Source: Microdochium bolleyi
Taxonomy: Eukaryota; Ascomycota; Sordariomycetes; Xylariales; Microdochiaceae
NCBI GenBank assembly: GCA_001566295.1
Contig: KQ964262.1
Location: 186,001-250,000 of the forward strand
Reading direction: 5' to 3'
Length of the DNA stretch: 64,000 nucleotides
A model generated the notes under the pieces. It saw only the letters and a program-made list of their open reading frames with translations. It searched no databases and was not told where the DNA came from. Positions 34,460 to 45,600 of the stretch are shown piece by piece (the first letter of the stretch is position 1; every line of letters begins with the position of its first letter). The translations under genes and the position numbers were made by a program.

Positions 34460-34795
34460 ATGAAGACCACCTTCGCTCTTGCCTCCCTCTTCCTCGCCGC
34501 CGCCAGCTCCGTCATGGGCGCGCCCACCGACCCTCACTACCCTCCCCACAACGGCGGCGGCGGTGGCAGCAACACCACCCCCTACGACCCGTGCTCGGGC
34601 CTGTACGACTCGGCGCAGTGCTGCGCGACCGACATCCTGGGCGTCGCCAACCTCGACTGTGCCGGGCCCGGCGCGACCCTCACCTCGTCGGCCAACTTCG
34701 CCGCCGTGTGCGCCGCCAAGGGCCAGCGCGCCCGCTGCTGCGTCATCCCCATCCTCGGCCAGGCCGTGCTGTGCCAGGCTCCTGCCGGTCTCTAG
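34460..34795 (+). CDS. class II hydrophobin
   Basis: A single exon of 111 aa. A signal peptide (MKTTFALASLFLAAASSVMG) is followed by a short Gly/Asn-rich spacer. Then comes the exact class II cysteine spacing: C-x9-CC-x11-C-x16-C-x8-CC-x10-C, read from CSGLYDSAQCC to ARCCVIPILGQAVLC. Class II hydrophobins are secreted amphipathic proteins that assemble at air-water and surface interfaces and coat hyphae and spores; they are restricted to ascomycetes. Unlike many homologues, this gene shows no intron. The spacer NGGGGGSNTT before the first Cys is a short low-complexity insertion. Confidence 0.95.
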   Translation: MKTTFALASLFLAAASSVMGAPTDPHYPPHNGGGGGSNTTPYDPCSGLYDSAQCCATDILGVANLDCAGPGATLTSSANFAAVCAAKGQRARCCVIPILGQAVLCQAPAGL

Positions 34796-35258
34796 AGTGC
34801 GTCTCTCTCTATATCCAGGGGCCCGCCGCTAGGCCGCTATTTCGGTCTCGTAGCAGGTCCGCTACTGCTCAGGGTATGGGAAGCGCTCTGCGAAGGGCTC
34901 TTTGATCGTGCTTGGAAGGGTGAAGCCAAGGGTGCATCTGGCGGTTGTTCACTACTTTTGGGACGGGCGACTTTGTAATGGGGGATCTGCGAGATAAGCA
35001 TGTAATATAGCTGGGGATAGTCTAGAATCGCGCGGTCCTCGGCTATCGTTAATATCACATCGCTTTTGAAACATTGTCTCGTGCACTTTCAAGTTACTGG
35101 TCTATGCTACTGTGGACTAACTCTATGAGAGTTTAGAATTTCAACTGCTCGCGGGCACTGACGGATTTGACTGCCGGTGTGCGTGTAAACAACCGCTCAT
35201 CTATCGATAGTATTCGGGGCGTCTTCTGTGCTGCCAGCCTCTTCAACAAGAAGGAATC
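34796..35258. other. convergent intergenic region
   Basis: 463 bases between the hydrophobin and nitrilase 3' ends; presumed 3' UTRs. No gene seen. Confidence 0.55.
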
Positions 35259-36571
35259 TTACTGTGCCTCGTCGACGGCGCTTGCACCTGCTGCCGTCGC
35301 CTGGACCCTGTCCGGCACCTCGGGCGGATCCAGGAACCGCACTGGCCGCTCCCGCTCCCGCCGCACGCTCAGCTGGAACACATCGTGCCTCTGGTACCCC
35401 CCGACGACATCATGATACTGCTTCCCCTCGACGCACTCCTCCATGTCCAGGTCCGCGAACAGTATCCCCTCCTCGTTCTGGAGATAGTCTACGCTCTGCT
35501 GCTGCTCCTCCTCCTCTCCTACACGTCCTCCAGCATCTGCCTTCCGCATCGTGAACCCGGCGACCGCAGCACCGGTCGGGTCGAGGAACATCGTGACCCC
35601 GCGCGGCGATGCGCGCAGCGCGTCGCGGACGAGCTGTGGGGATGCCGCCGCGCCCTCCGACACGATCTCGATGGCGCGCTCGTCGAGAAAGCCCGAGCAC
35701 AGCACGCCGAAGCACTTTGCCTCGAAGCAGTGCGCGGCCGCGCGGGTGCGATTCGCCGCGACGTTGTCGTAGTTGCGCCCCCTTCCTCCCTTATTCTTCG
35801 CTGTGGTCGCGGTCGGTGCGGTCTCGATGCCCTCGTCTTCCTGCTTCTGATCGGTCACAGACTCGGGGATCCGCGTCGGCCACGTGGCCGGCCACGTCGA
35901 GATGTGCAGCTGCTCGCCCTGGCTCATGAGCGCGTACCGGGCTAAAGGGTTCGTGTTCTCGCCGCAGATCAGGTTTCCGACCTTGACCCCGGACAGCGAT
36001 TGTGATGACGACGATGACGACGACGGCGACGACGGGAGGTCCACGACCCTCAGCCCGTGCCCGTCGCCGTGCGCCCACGTCAGCTTCTCGAAGAACGTGG
36101 GCATGAGCTTGCGGTGGTGGTTGAGCACGCGCCCGTCGGGTCCCCCGATGAGCAGGTTCGCGTTGAAGAGCGTGGCCGACGAGTACCGCACCTTTTCGGA
36201 TATCCCGATGCTCACCGCGATGCCGAGCTCCTTGGCCGCGTGCTGGATGGACTACAAAAGAGGGGGGGATCAGCCAGACAGATACAGATACAGACACAGA
36301 CACAGACACAGACAAAGACACACACCTTGATCTCGTCCCCATCCGCAAAGACCGATTCCCTCGCCATCCGGCGGAACAGGTCGTGGTTCTCGTAGGGCGC
36401 GCGGAGGGCGCTCCAGAGGGGGAACGCGGGGATGTACGTCTCCGGGAAGACAACGAGGCCCGCGCCGTGGCGGGCCGCCGTGTGTATCGCGTCGAGGGCC
36501 TTGCGCGTGGTGGCGGCCGCGTCGAGGAACACGGGTGCCAGGTGGCACGCCGCGACGCGGATGGGCGTCAT
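35259..36571 (-). CDS. carbon-nitrogen hydrolase of the nitrilase branch
   Basis: Two exons on the minus strand (36571-36326 and 36251-35259) with a 74-nt intron give 412 aa. The nitrilase Glu-Lys-Cys triad is visible: Glu in VVFPETYIP, Lys in HHRKLMPT, Cys in LICGENTNPLARYALM. GEQLHISTWPATWPTR follows, as in arylaceto- and aliphatic nitrilases that turn nitriles into acids and ammonia. The Cys is followed by GEN rather than the WEN of cyanide hydratases, which argues against that role. It is longer than bacterial nitrilases (about 340 aa) because of an insert rich in Ser (SSPSSSSSSSQ) and a charged insert after the active-site Cys, and a C-terminal tail. The chosen ATG opens MTPIRVAACHLAPVFLD, the normal family start. 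Confidence 0.9.
36281..36324 (-). repeat. hexanucleotide microsatellite in the nitrilase intron
   Basis: On the plus strand GATACA x2 is followed by GACACA x4 and variants; on the coding strand this is (TGTGTC)-like. It begins directly after the splice donor and fills most of the intron. Confidence 0.9.
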
Positions 36572-37256
36572 GATGGAGGTGTTGCCGTTGTGCAGTGTCC
36601 GCGTAATATGATGACTGCTGTTGCGGGGAGGGGAGGGGGAGGGGGTTGAACGTGCTGATGCGATGTTCAGTGTCGTGTGTATGAGCCAGTGTCCGTGGGA
36701 TGGCAACTCCGACCTCGCTGTGACTGAAGTGTGGAGAGGAGGCGAGTGTTGGAGATCGGCGGGGCCATTCTTGGATCACATTGCGGGGGATCGCTCTCTC
36801 CACAGCAAGCTTGACCAACTCCTACTCTAGCGTACCCGAAGGTCGCCATCGCGGAAAGCGGTTCCTCGTACATAAGGGTACCTTCGTTTCGCTCAAACTA
36901 CGCTAGTCTATCGACAGACTAGAAGTCGTCGACCAGTTCTCAGCAGCACATCCCGTCCAGGCCTTGTAAGCTGTGAATAACAGCTGTATTGCTGACAGCC
37001 ACGGCGCACTTTACAATCCGTAAATCCTCGTATTACATGAATGAGAAAGCAATCAGTGGCGTGTCGACTGCAGTCACCCATGAGGACATGATGTCAAGGA
37101 AAGCAAGTTGTTCTGCAGTGCGCCGCTGCAAGGCTCTCATCGCTTAATATGCCCTCCCGCGTTGTTTCACCACTCTGAGAAGCACCAACCTATGGCCCTC
37201 GAACATTTCACAGCAAGACGTGTACACCTCAGCAGACAAGAAACGTCCTTCTCTTC
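36572..37256. other. intergenic, nitrilase promoter side
   Basis: Presumed nitrilase leader and promoter, then the 3' flank of the F-box-like gene. No supported gene. Confidence 0.5.
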
Positions 37257-38156
37257 TCACGGAAACCCCCTCCGGGCCGTCTCGAGGTCTATCCTCGGCA
37301 TCACAACCCGCCCCTGCCTCCCCGGCAGGCCCTCAAGCGCGCGGTCAAAGTGCGACCCCTCGACGCTGTCCTTGTCGATGATGAGCACCGCGTGCACATG
37401 GCCCAGCGTGGCGAGGGCCTCGTCACCGAGATCAAGCGCGGGCGCCTCGCTCTGCCACCCGTGCTCCTCGACGCTGCGGAAGAAGAGGAACAGCCCGAGG
37501 AGGTCCACAGGCCTGCATGACAGCGACACGCCCTTGGCGCGCAGCACCAGCTGCTCGGCCAGCGGGATGGGCGGGTTCCAGTTGCACTCGGGCCGCAGGC
37601 GCATGAGGGCCTCACAGTGCAGGTCGCCCATGCGCAGCCCGTGCGGGAAGTCTTCGAGCTCGAGGAACCTCGCGCTGCTCACGGCGAAGCTCGGAGGGCC
37701 GTACCGGCGGACCTCGAACTTGGCGATGCGCCGGACGGGCTGCATCGCGACGTGCATGAGCTGCCACGAGGCCTCGGGGCGGTTCAGGCGAGCCGCAAAG
37801 GCCTTCTCGAGGTGCGGGTCGAGCGCCCGGATGCGCGGGGAGGGCCGCGCTAAGGAGGTTTCTTTTGTCGGCAGGTCGTGGACGATGAGCTCGGGGAAGT
37901 AGTCGAGGAGGAGGCTGCTGTGCTCGCGGTGCTGCAGGGGCGCGTCCTGAGCCCGGGGGTCGTAGTAGTGCAGGAACAGGCGCCGCATGAGCAGCGGGCT
38001 GGTCGTGATGTGCGCCCGCCAGGCCTGGCTGACGCGCTGGGCGGCGACGAGAAGGTCGCGCTGCGGCAGGCCGAGCAGGATCGCGTCGAGCAGCTCGGGC
38101 GTGCCGAGGACGCGGTGGCAGGCGTCGAAGGTCCCGGGGGAGAGGACGTTGCCCAT
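37257..38156 (-). CDS. F-box-like domain protein
   Basis: A single exon of 299 aa starting MGNVLSPGTFDACHRVLG. Residues 17-60 read as an F-box: LGTPELLDAILLGLPQRDLL then VAAQRVSQAWRAHITTSP. F-boxes bind Skp1 in SCF ubiquitin ligases and are followed by a target-recognition part. Here that part is about 240 residues without LRR, WD or kelch repeats, containing ARFLELEDFPHGLRMGDLHC and LGHVHAVLIIDKDSVEG. Such F-box proteins with a unique C-terminus are abundant in Pezizomycotina and of unknown target. It is unlikely to be secreted or membrane-bound. Confidence 0.75.
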   Translation of the reverse strand: MGNVLSPGTFDACHRVLGTPELLDAILLGLPQRDLLVAAQRVSQAWRAHITTSPLLMRRLFLHYYDPRAQDAPLQHREHSSLLLDYFPELIVHDLPTKETSLARPSPRIRALDPHLEKAFAARLNRPEASWQLMHVAMQPVRRIAKFEVRRYGPPSFAVSSARFLELEDFPHGLRMGDLHCEALMRLRPECNWNPPIPLAEQLVLRAKGVSLSCRPVDLLGLFLFFRSVEEHGWQSEAPALDLGDEALATLGHVHAVLIIDKDSVEGSHFDRALEGLPGRQGRVVMPRIDLETARRGFP

Positions 38157-39308
38157 CGTGTCTTGATCTCAGGTTCGGATCTCGGGGAGTCTTTGGGGAG
38201 TGTTCTGTCTCACTGACGGTGCGGACAACCGCTAGGTGTCGGAGCCGCGAGATGGGCGGTGCGCGTGGGAGGAATGCCCCATCGTTCCGTCAGTTGTTAC
38301 ACGCACGATAGTATACAGCGGACAGAATGGTGGGAGAATGCAATGCACTTATCAGCGAGACGACCTGCAGTCAGATAGAGGCAATCTCACCCATCAGCCG
38401 CACGCCAGGTTCTCTCAATCGGTGCGACGTCCGCCTGTCGTTCCGCAACGTGCCGAGGATGTTGCTAATTATAGGGAGAAAGATGCGGCGCGGGGTCGCG
38501 GCCTCTCGATAACAGCTGGGAGAATCGGGAGGGTGCTGTCGGGTGATGTGAACCCCTCGGAGATGCTCCGAATGGTGCGTGAGAGAGGTGACAACCTCGG
38601 GTCATCGAGTGTGCAGAGGTCACTTGTGTCTTCTGGAGCTCTTCTGGAACAGAACAAACATGCTCATCAACGTGTAATTTTCCCCGGCCTGGACCACTTG
38701 ACAATCACTGCAGATGAGACCAGCAACAAGGACCATCTGTGTGGGCATCTGGCCCAGCAACACCTCACCCACACTTCGGCTCGTTCCGTTCCCCCGCTTC
38801 CCCGCGCGTTCTTTTGGAGACTGGAAATAAAGACTGGAGACTGGAGACTAGGGACAGGGTTCTGCAGTGCCGTTGCTGCTTGCTAGTTCCGGCTAGGGTC
38901 TCGTCGGCTGAAGTCGAGTGCCGCCACGCCAGGAACACGATCTCAGCCCATATTAGCCGTCATTAAGACAATGCGACCCTAATACAGCCCGGGGGTCATG
39001 ATCGGCCTCCGAGCTTCCTCTTCTGGGCGGGCTATAGTCTGGCGAGCCCTCGCATTGGTGCAAAAATGCGCGATCACCAAAATGCCCAGTCATGCACGAC
39101 TGCTGCCGTGGGGAGTCCCATCAGGCTAAATCCAACATTTCAGTCTTTCAATTGAGAGTTCAAGCGACGACAGGGGACTTGAATCGTAGATGTCACGGTA
39201 TCGGCACGACGGTATAAGACCGCCAACGGCCGCCTGCACCGGCATCTGTCTGGCAGCACATCCCGGTACCAGGGCCACCTGTCATTCCAGACACTCCCCG
39301 ACAACAAG
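38157..39308. other. shared 5' region between F-box gene and GH115 gene
   Basis: This region separates two divergent genes and holds both promoters. It contains a short GAGACTG-type tandem repeat at 38815-38851 and no supported gene; a 216-codon plus frame at 38236-38886 has no recognisable feature. Confidence 0.5.
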
Positions 39309-42290
39309 ATGAGACTTCCCAGTCTCTGCGCCGCCGTCCTGGCGACATGCCACGCCGTCGCCAGCGGCCAGCTCGTCTTCGACGCGGGCCCCGGCAACTA
39401 CAAGCTCGCCGACGCGACCACGGCGCCCTCCATCTGGGTTGCGGTCAACGACCTCGTGGGCGTCGAGCGCACCGCCCGTGATGTGGCCATCGACTTCGGC
39501 CGCATCGTCGGCACCAACGGCACCGTCCGCGTCGTGGGCAGCTCCAACTCGACGTCTTTCACAAACACCACTGCTCCTGCCGGTCCCGTCATCATCGCCG
39601 GCACCATCGGGAACTCGCCGCTCATCGACAGCCTCGTCTCCAGCGGCAGCCTGGACGTCTCGGCCGTGAAGGGCAAGTGGGAGTCGTACGTCACCAAGGT
39701 CATCGCCAAGCCCGCCCCGGGCGTGGCCTGGGCGCTCGTCGTCGCGGGCAGCGACCGCCGCGGCACCATCTACGGGCTGTACTCGCTGTCGGAGCAGATG
39801 GGCGTGTCGCCGTGGCACTACTGGGCCGACGTCCCGCACAAGACCAAGCCTGCCGTCTACATTCCCCAGAACGCCCTCAAGGTCCAGGGCCCGCCGTCGG
39901 TCAAGTACCGCGGGTTCTTCATCAACGACGAGGCGCCCGCGCTTTCCGGCTGGGTGGCCGCCAACTTTGGCCCCAAGTTCAACAGCGAGTTTTACAAGCT
40001 CGTGCTCGAGCTGTGCCTGCGCCTCAAGGGCAACTACCTGTGGCCGGCGATGTGGGGGAAGTCGTTCTACGTGGACGACCCCAAGAACGGGCAGCTGGCG
40101 CAGGACTACGGCGTCATCATGGGCACGTCGCACCACGAGCCCATGGCGCGGTCCGAGACGGAGCAGAAGACGGTCGTGCAGGGCGGCTGGGACTGGGGCG
40201 CGAACCGGCAGAACATCATCAAGTTCTTCCAGGACGGGATCCAGCGCGCCAAGGCGTGGGACACGATGTGGACGGTCGGCATGCGCGGGTCCGGCGACGT
40301 GGCGAGCCCGACGCTCACGGCGCCGCAGCTCGAGGACCTCATCGCGGTGCAGCAGGGCCTGCTGACGGCGGGCCTGGGCAAGAAGGCCGACGAGATCCCG
40401 CAGACGTGGGTGCTGTACAAGGAGGTCAGCGACTACTACGCCGCCGGGCTCAAGGTGCCCGAGACGGTGACGCTGCTGTGGACCGACGACAACTCGGGCA
40501 ACCTCGTGCGCGTGCCCATTGCCAACGAGACGGCGCGCGAGGCCGGCGCGGGCGTCTACTACCACTTTGACTACGTCGGGGCGCCGCGCAGCTACAAATG
40601 GATCAACACGGTCCAGCTGGCCAAGACGTGGGAGCAGATGCACCTCGCCTACACGCGCAACGCGCGCCAGATCTGGATCGCCAACGTCGGCGACATCAAG
40701 AACCTCGAGGTCCCACTCGCGCACTTTATGGACATGGCCTACGACATGTCGCGCCACACGGGGCCCGAGTCGACGGCGGCGTGGCTACAGCGCTGGTCCG
40801 CGGCGCAGTTCACCAAGGCCGTCGCGGGCCCGACGGCCGAGATCCTCAGCGAGTACGGCATGCTCGTCGGCGGCCGCCGCAAGTACGAGCTGCTCAGCGA
40901 CCTGCCCTTTGCCTACTCGACGACCTCCTACGACGAGGCCGAGCGCGTGCTCGCCCAGTGGGCGGCCCTGCTCACCAAGACCACGGCGGCATACAACTCG
41001 CTCGCCGGCGACGCCGCCCTGCAGGACTCGTACTTCCAGATGGTCTACCACCCGGTCCTCGCGGGCCAGACCGTTGTCGAGCTCTACACAAAGGCCGCCC
41101 AGAACCTGCTCTACTCCCAGCAGGGCCGCCTCCGGGCCAACGCGGCCGCCCAGGACGTCCGGGACCTCTTCGCCAAGGACGCGGCCATCACGGCGCGCTT
41201 CCACGCCCTGAAAGGCGGCAAGTGGAACAAGATCGTCAACCAGGTGCACCTCGGCTACACGACGTGGAGCGACCCGGAGAACAACGCCAACATCCTCCCG
41301 CCCCTGCGCACCGTCCCGGACTCGCCCGCCGACAGCCCCAACATCACCCTCGGCGTCGCCATCCAGGGCAGCAACGCGAGCTACCCGAAGTCCGGCAGCA
41401 CCCTGACCCTGCTCGCCGTGGACCCGTACATGCCGCCCGCGGCGACGCGCTGGGTCGACATCTTCGCCCGCAAGGCCGCCGGTGCTGCGCCCGTGACTTA
41501 CACCATTGCCGCCAACGTCAGCTACGTCTCCGCGTCCCCCAGCAGCGGCAGCCTCACCGCGGCAGCAGGTGACATCCGCAGCAAGATCTCCGTGTCCTGG
41601 GCCTCGGCCCCGGCAGGTGTGTCCACGGCGTCCCTGCGCGTCACCGGCAGCGACGGGTCCTCGGCCACGCTGCTCCTCCCGCTCAACAAGCCCGCGACCC
41701 CCCCGCCCGCCGGGTTCAGGGGCCACATCGAGTCTCAGGGCGTCGTGGCCATCGACGCCGCGCACTCCGCCTCTCTCGGGCCCGGACCGGGCGCAGGCAA
41801 GGCCGGATACATCGAGATCCCGCACTACGGCCGCACCCTCTCGGCCGTGAAGCCCTGGCCCATCGCGCTCGACACCCCGTCCGGCAGCACCGCGGGCCCG
41901 GCCCTCGTCTACCCCATGTACACCTACACCACCACCGCCTCCAGTGCCTCTTCTGCCGCGAAGCTCGTGGTCAGCCTGGGCCCCTCGCACAACCACGACC
42001 CGACCCGCCCCATCGCCTTCGCGTACTCGCTCGACGGCAGCGCCCCCGTGACCGTGAAGCCCGTCAGCACGATCCCGCCGTTCCGCGAGTCGCCCGTCTG
42101 GGCGAAAGCCGTCGTGGAGAACGGCTGGACGTCGACGGTGTCGCTGACAGGCGCCGTGAAGAGCGGCACGCACGAGCTGAAAGTGTGGCTGCTCGAGCCG
42201 GGCGTCGTGCTGCAGAAGGTCGTCCTGGACCTGGGCGTCGGCGGGTATGCCACGTCCGCGCTGGGGCCGCCGGAGAGTCGTCGTCTGTGA
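39309..42290 (+). CDS. secreted glycoside hydrolase family 115 (xylan alpha-1,2-glucuronidase)
   Basis: A single exon of 993 aa with a signal peptide (MRLPSLCAAVLATCHAVASG). GH115 enzymes remove 4-O-methyl-glucuronic acid side chains from glucuronoxylan. Family stretches are clear in order: GTIYGLYSLSEQMGVSPWHY, KYRGFFINDEAPALSGW, NYLWPAMWGKSFYVDD, GVIMGTSHHEPMARSE, GMRGSGDVASPTL, LLWTDDNSGNLVRVP, YYHFDYVGAPRSYKWIN and IWIANVGDIKNLEVPLAHF. After about residue 650 come the four-helix region and the C-terminal beta-rich GH115_C domain. The length agrees with known fungal members (about 970-1010 aa). GC content is very high, which opens long but meaningless frames on the opposite strand. Together with the pectinesterase it suggests attack on plant cell walls. 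Confidence 0.93.
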   Translation: MRLPSLCAAVLATCHAVASGQLVFDAGPGNYKLADATTAPSIWVAVNDLVGVERTARDVAIDFGRIVGTNGTVRVVGSSNSTSFTNTTAPAGPVIIAGTIGNSPLIDSLVSSGSLDVSAVKGKWESYVTKVIAKPAPGVAWALVVAGSDRRGTIYGLYSLSEQMGVSPWHYWADVPHKTKPAVYIPQNALKVQGPPSVKYRGFFINDEAPALSGWVAANFGPKFNSEFYKLVLELCLRLKGNYLWPAMWGKSFYVDDPKNGQLAQDYGVIMGTSHHEPMARSETEQKTVVQGGWDWGANRQNIIKFFQDGIQRAKAWDTMWTVGMRGSGDVASPTLTAPQLEDLIAVQQGLLTAGLGKKADEIPQTWVLYKEVSDYYAAGLKVPETVTLLWTDDNSGNLVRVPIANETAREAGAGVYYHFDYVGAPRSYKWINTVQLAKTWEQMHLAYTRNARQIWIANVGDIKNLEVPLAHFMDMAYDMSRHTGPESTAAWLQRWSAAQFTKAVAGPTAEILSEYGMLVGGRRKYELLSDLPFAYSTTSYDEAERVLAQWAALLTKTTAAYNSLAGDAALQDSYFQMVYHPVLAGQTVVELYTKAAQNLLYSQQGRLRANAAAQDVRDLFAKDAAITARFHALKGGKWNKIVNQVHLGYTTWSDPENNANILPPLRTVPDSPADSPNITLGVAIQGSNASYPKSGSTLTLLAVDPYMPPAATRWVDIFARKAAGAAPVTYTIAANVSYVSASPSSGSLTAAAGDIRSKISVSWASAPAGVSTASLRVTGSDGSSATLLLPLNKPATPPPAGFRGHIESQGVVAIDAAHSASLGPGPGAGKAGYIEIPHYGRTLSAVKPWPIALDTPSGSTAGPALVYPMYTYTTTASSASSAAKLVVSLGPSHNHDPTRPIAFAYSLDGSAPVTVKPVSTIPPFRESPVWAKAVVENGWTSTVSLTGAVKSGTHELKVWLLEPGVVLQKVVLDLGVGGYATSALGPPESRRL

Positions 42291-42669
42291 GCAAGTCAGC
42301 CTAGGGTCAGATTGTCCCACGACGTAATAGCTTCTGTACGAAGGGGATCGGGGCATTGTGAAGTCGAATGTAACTCAGAGTAGCATGAGTTGGAGTAAAT
42401 AGACGTATACTATTATCGAATACTGTGCTATTTATATGTCCATCACCCCAGACCCATTGTATCCCAAGTTAGGAGTATTCTGTATATAAGGGTAGGAAAC
42501 AATCACACGTGTTGCATGTAACCCAAGTTCCTATTCGGTAATCCGTGAAACAATGTCCAGCAATACCAACTCCGCAACGCCCGAGCGCCCTTTCATCTTC
42601 CGCGTCGTCATGATATAAAATAGAATGTTGGCAATAAACCCTCCTCATTCCCCAATCGTACTTGCCGAA
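42291..42669. other. convergent intergenic region
   Basis: 379 bases between the GH115 stop and the stop of the minus-strand giant gene. AT-rich stretches (AATAGACGTATACTATTATC near 42398) suit 3' UTRs. No gene seen. Confidence 0.6.
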
Positions 42670-45600
42670 TCATCTTCCTCTCCCCCATCTTTCCTCCCCT
42701 CCCCCGTTCCTCCCCGCGCCAAAGCTCTCCCCGGTCCTCCGCCTCCTCTCCATGCGCTGCCTCTGCACCGCCCGCCTCTTCTCCTCCGCCATCTGCCCGA
42801 TCCACGCCGGGAAAGTGGTGCCCCAGATCCCGTCCGAGCTGCTAATGTCCACGTACCCCACATAGTGGTTCCGCGGCATCCGGTCGCGCAAGCTGCCGCC
42901 GCCGCGGGACAACTCGGCCACGAAGGCGTCGTCGTCGATCTCGGTCGACGGGGGCGGAATGTAGATGTAGAACACGGGCCAGGGGGTCTGGACCTGTCCG
43001 GTGCTGCTGGAGGTGTAGTGGTTGTGGCTGGACCAGAGGTTCGTGATGAGGTTCGTGAGGGATGGGAAGGGCGTGGTGGAAGTTGAGGTGGCGGTAGGCA
43101 TCGCCTGTGGTTGTGGTCGCGACGATACTGGTGGCTGTTGTTCTTGATGTTGATGCTGTTGGTGTTGGCCATCTGTGGCCTCCGCGGCCTCGGCTCCGTT
43201 GGTGGTCGGAGGAGACGTGGTGGTCTCGTTGGATGTGGTGATATCTGCTGCCGGAGCTGGGGCGAACTACTCGGTGGAAATGCCTGTCAGTCTCTTTCTT
43301 CGAAGCCAGTGCCACGAACTGAAACAAGGAGAACATTGCAACCAAAATTCACAAAAGTGTCAGTCGTACCTGCAGCACAACCAGAATCTTCCTCCGCGCA
43401 TTCTCCCGGTCGTGCAGGAAGAACAGGCACCCCAGCGCGCCCCCGTCGTCCATGTCGTCGCCGTACCCTTCCCCGCCGTCCGCGAAGAAGAAGTTGGGCC
43501 GGTGCTCGTCCTGCTCCTCGTACAGCCAGTCCTCGACGCGCCACTCGCCGGGGCGGTCGATATTGACCCCAGAGTCCCGCAGGTAGTACCGGTCCAGGCT
43601 GCCCACGAAACGCTCGGCCTCGCCGTAGGTCCAGTAGTCGTGGTGTGATGCCGGCGGCGGGGGGTTCTGGGAACTGTGTTTGTTCGAGCCAGGGGGCAGC
43701 ATCATCATCTGCATGGCGGACGAGGTGCGGCGGAGCTTGTGGATGGGGGTAGGGGAGCGCGAGTTGCGCAGGATGTCGAAGAAGCCGGTGCGCCGGTGCT
43801 GGGAGACCGCGTCGTTGGTGAAGCGGAGTGTGTTATGGAGTTTCTACAAGAGAGCATAATCCGTGTTAGTTTTCCGAGGAACAAGTACTTCTCCAGAGAA
43901 GGACACATCCACGACAGACAAGAAAAGACTTACTTTGGCCAGCACATCCTCGGCGATCTTCCAGAGGCACTCCCTATCCGCGCCGTCCGTCTGCATCGGC
44001 GTGAAGAATCGTCGGAGGTACTTGTCCAACACCTGCACAGGCGACTCGTACAAATACTCCATGACGGCCTCGACGACCAGAGGCTCCGCCAAGCGGGCTC
44101 TGATCGGCCCATCGCCGCTGCCGCCGCCCTTTCTCCTCCCACTGCCGCGCTCGAGCTGCCCGGCGCCGACGTCACCGCCCTTCTCGCCGTACACAGCATC
44201 AGCTTCGATTGCGCCGTTCACATTGTCCGCGGCGTGCGGCGCAGTCGCACCGGCACTCTCCGGACCCTGTCTACCACTGTGGTTATGGTGATGGTGGAAC
44301 TCCTCCTCCTCCACGAGCGCAAACCCGGCAGCCACCAAGTCCGCCGCGAGCGGGCCCTCGAACCAGCGCGACGCACCAAATACGTCGGCCTCGAGCGCCG
44401 CCCAGATAAGCTCGTCGGCGCACCGCGTGCCCCGGATGCCGTCCAGCCGCTGGCGCAGAGCAGCCTTGATGCGGCCCGCGGCCCGCTGCGCGGCGGCCTG
44501 CACGCCCTCTGGTGAGAGGCGCCCGCCGCTGCCGGACATGGTGTTGATGTTGTTTGGCCCTGCGGTGTTCGTGCTCGTGGACGCATTCCCATTACCGCTA
44601 GTGTGATGGTACCCGTTGCGCCGCCCAACCATCGACGAGGCCCGGAGCAGCTCCTCGGCAAACGTCGCCGTCCAGCGCACGCGGCCGAAGAAGCGCGTGC
44701 CCTCGCGGTCGATGGCCGCGTCGCGCGCCGTGCTATTCAGCACGTTCCACGTCTGCAGGGAGGATTCGAGGTCATTCCAGCTACCGCCGCCACTGCCGCC
44801 ACTGGTGGGCAGGTTGATGTCGAAGCTCAGCGGCTGGCCTTCGCGCGTGAGCAACGGAATATCGCGGAGCGGACGTGGCCGGCGGCTGCTGTGGTGTTGC
44901 TGTCCCTTCAGCAGGTGATCTGTGGCAGAGGGGGAGGATGGGTCAGCATTTTGACCTGGTTGAGTCTCGTTCAGAGGACCGCCGTTGTGGCTGATGTTGA
45001 TCCTGCTGTTGTTGACATTGCCGGTGTTGGCAGCAGCACCACCAGCCTCGAGGAACCCCTGAGCGCGAAGCTCGTAGATCTCCCCGACTAGGCTCCACGC
45101 GTGATGCACCAGCACGCTCCAGAACGTCTCGGCGTTGTCGACGTGAACCTTTGAGCAGGGCATCCTCCGCACAATGAGCTCTTTCTGCTCTTCATGCTGG
45201 CTCTCTTCCTGTTGCTGCTGCTGTGGCTTCCCATCGTCACTGTTTCCACTTCGATCTTCCAAGGTGGTGGGACGCAACGATCTCATCGGCGGCTGGTCGA
45301 CCACGTGCGCGAGCGGTTGCGTGCCGACGACAAAGGCCTGGCCTCCGGGCCGCAAGGACTCGATCATGCCGCGCAGGATGCGTTCGGCAAGGGGGTCGCC
45401 GACGACGGCCTGTGCCTCGTCGATGATGACAAGCTGCGGGCGCGCATTGTTGGCCTCGGCGTTCCCAGCAGCACTGTCACCACCGCGTCCTGACGTGCCG
45501 GGTGCCCGAGCCGGCAGGACGGGCTTCTCGTGGTGCCGCAGCCTCATGAAGCGGTACGCCAGGTCGAATATGTCATTCTTCCCACCACCCTCCGCGCCAC

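Noticed and set aside
39282..42356. Two antisense open frames of 491 and 523 codons opposite the GH115 gene
   Set aside because: They arise from the very high third-position GC of the GH115 coding strand. Their composition is low-complexity (Gly/Asp/Val/Arg) and they have no domain; the plus-strand protein is clearly the real one.
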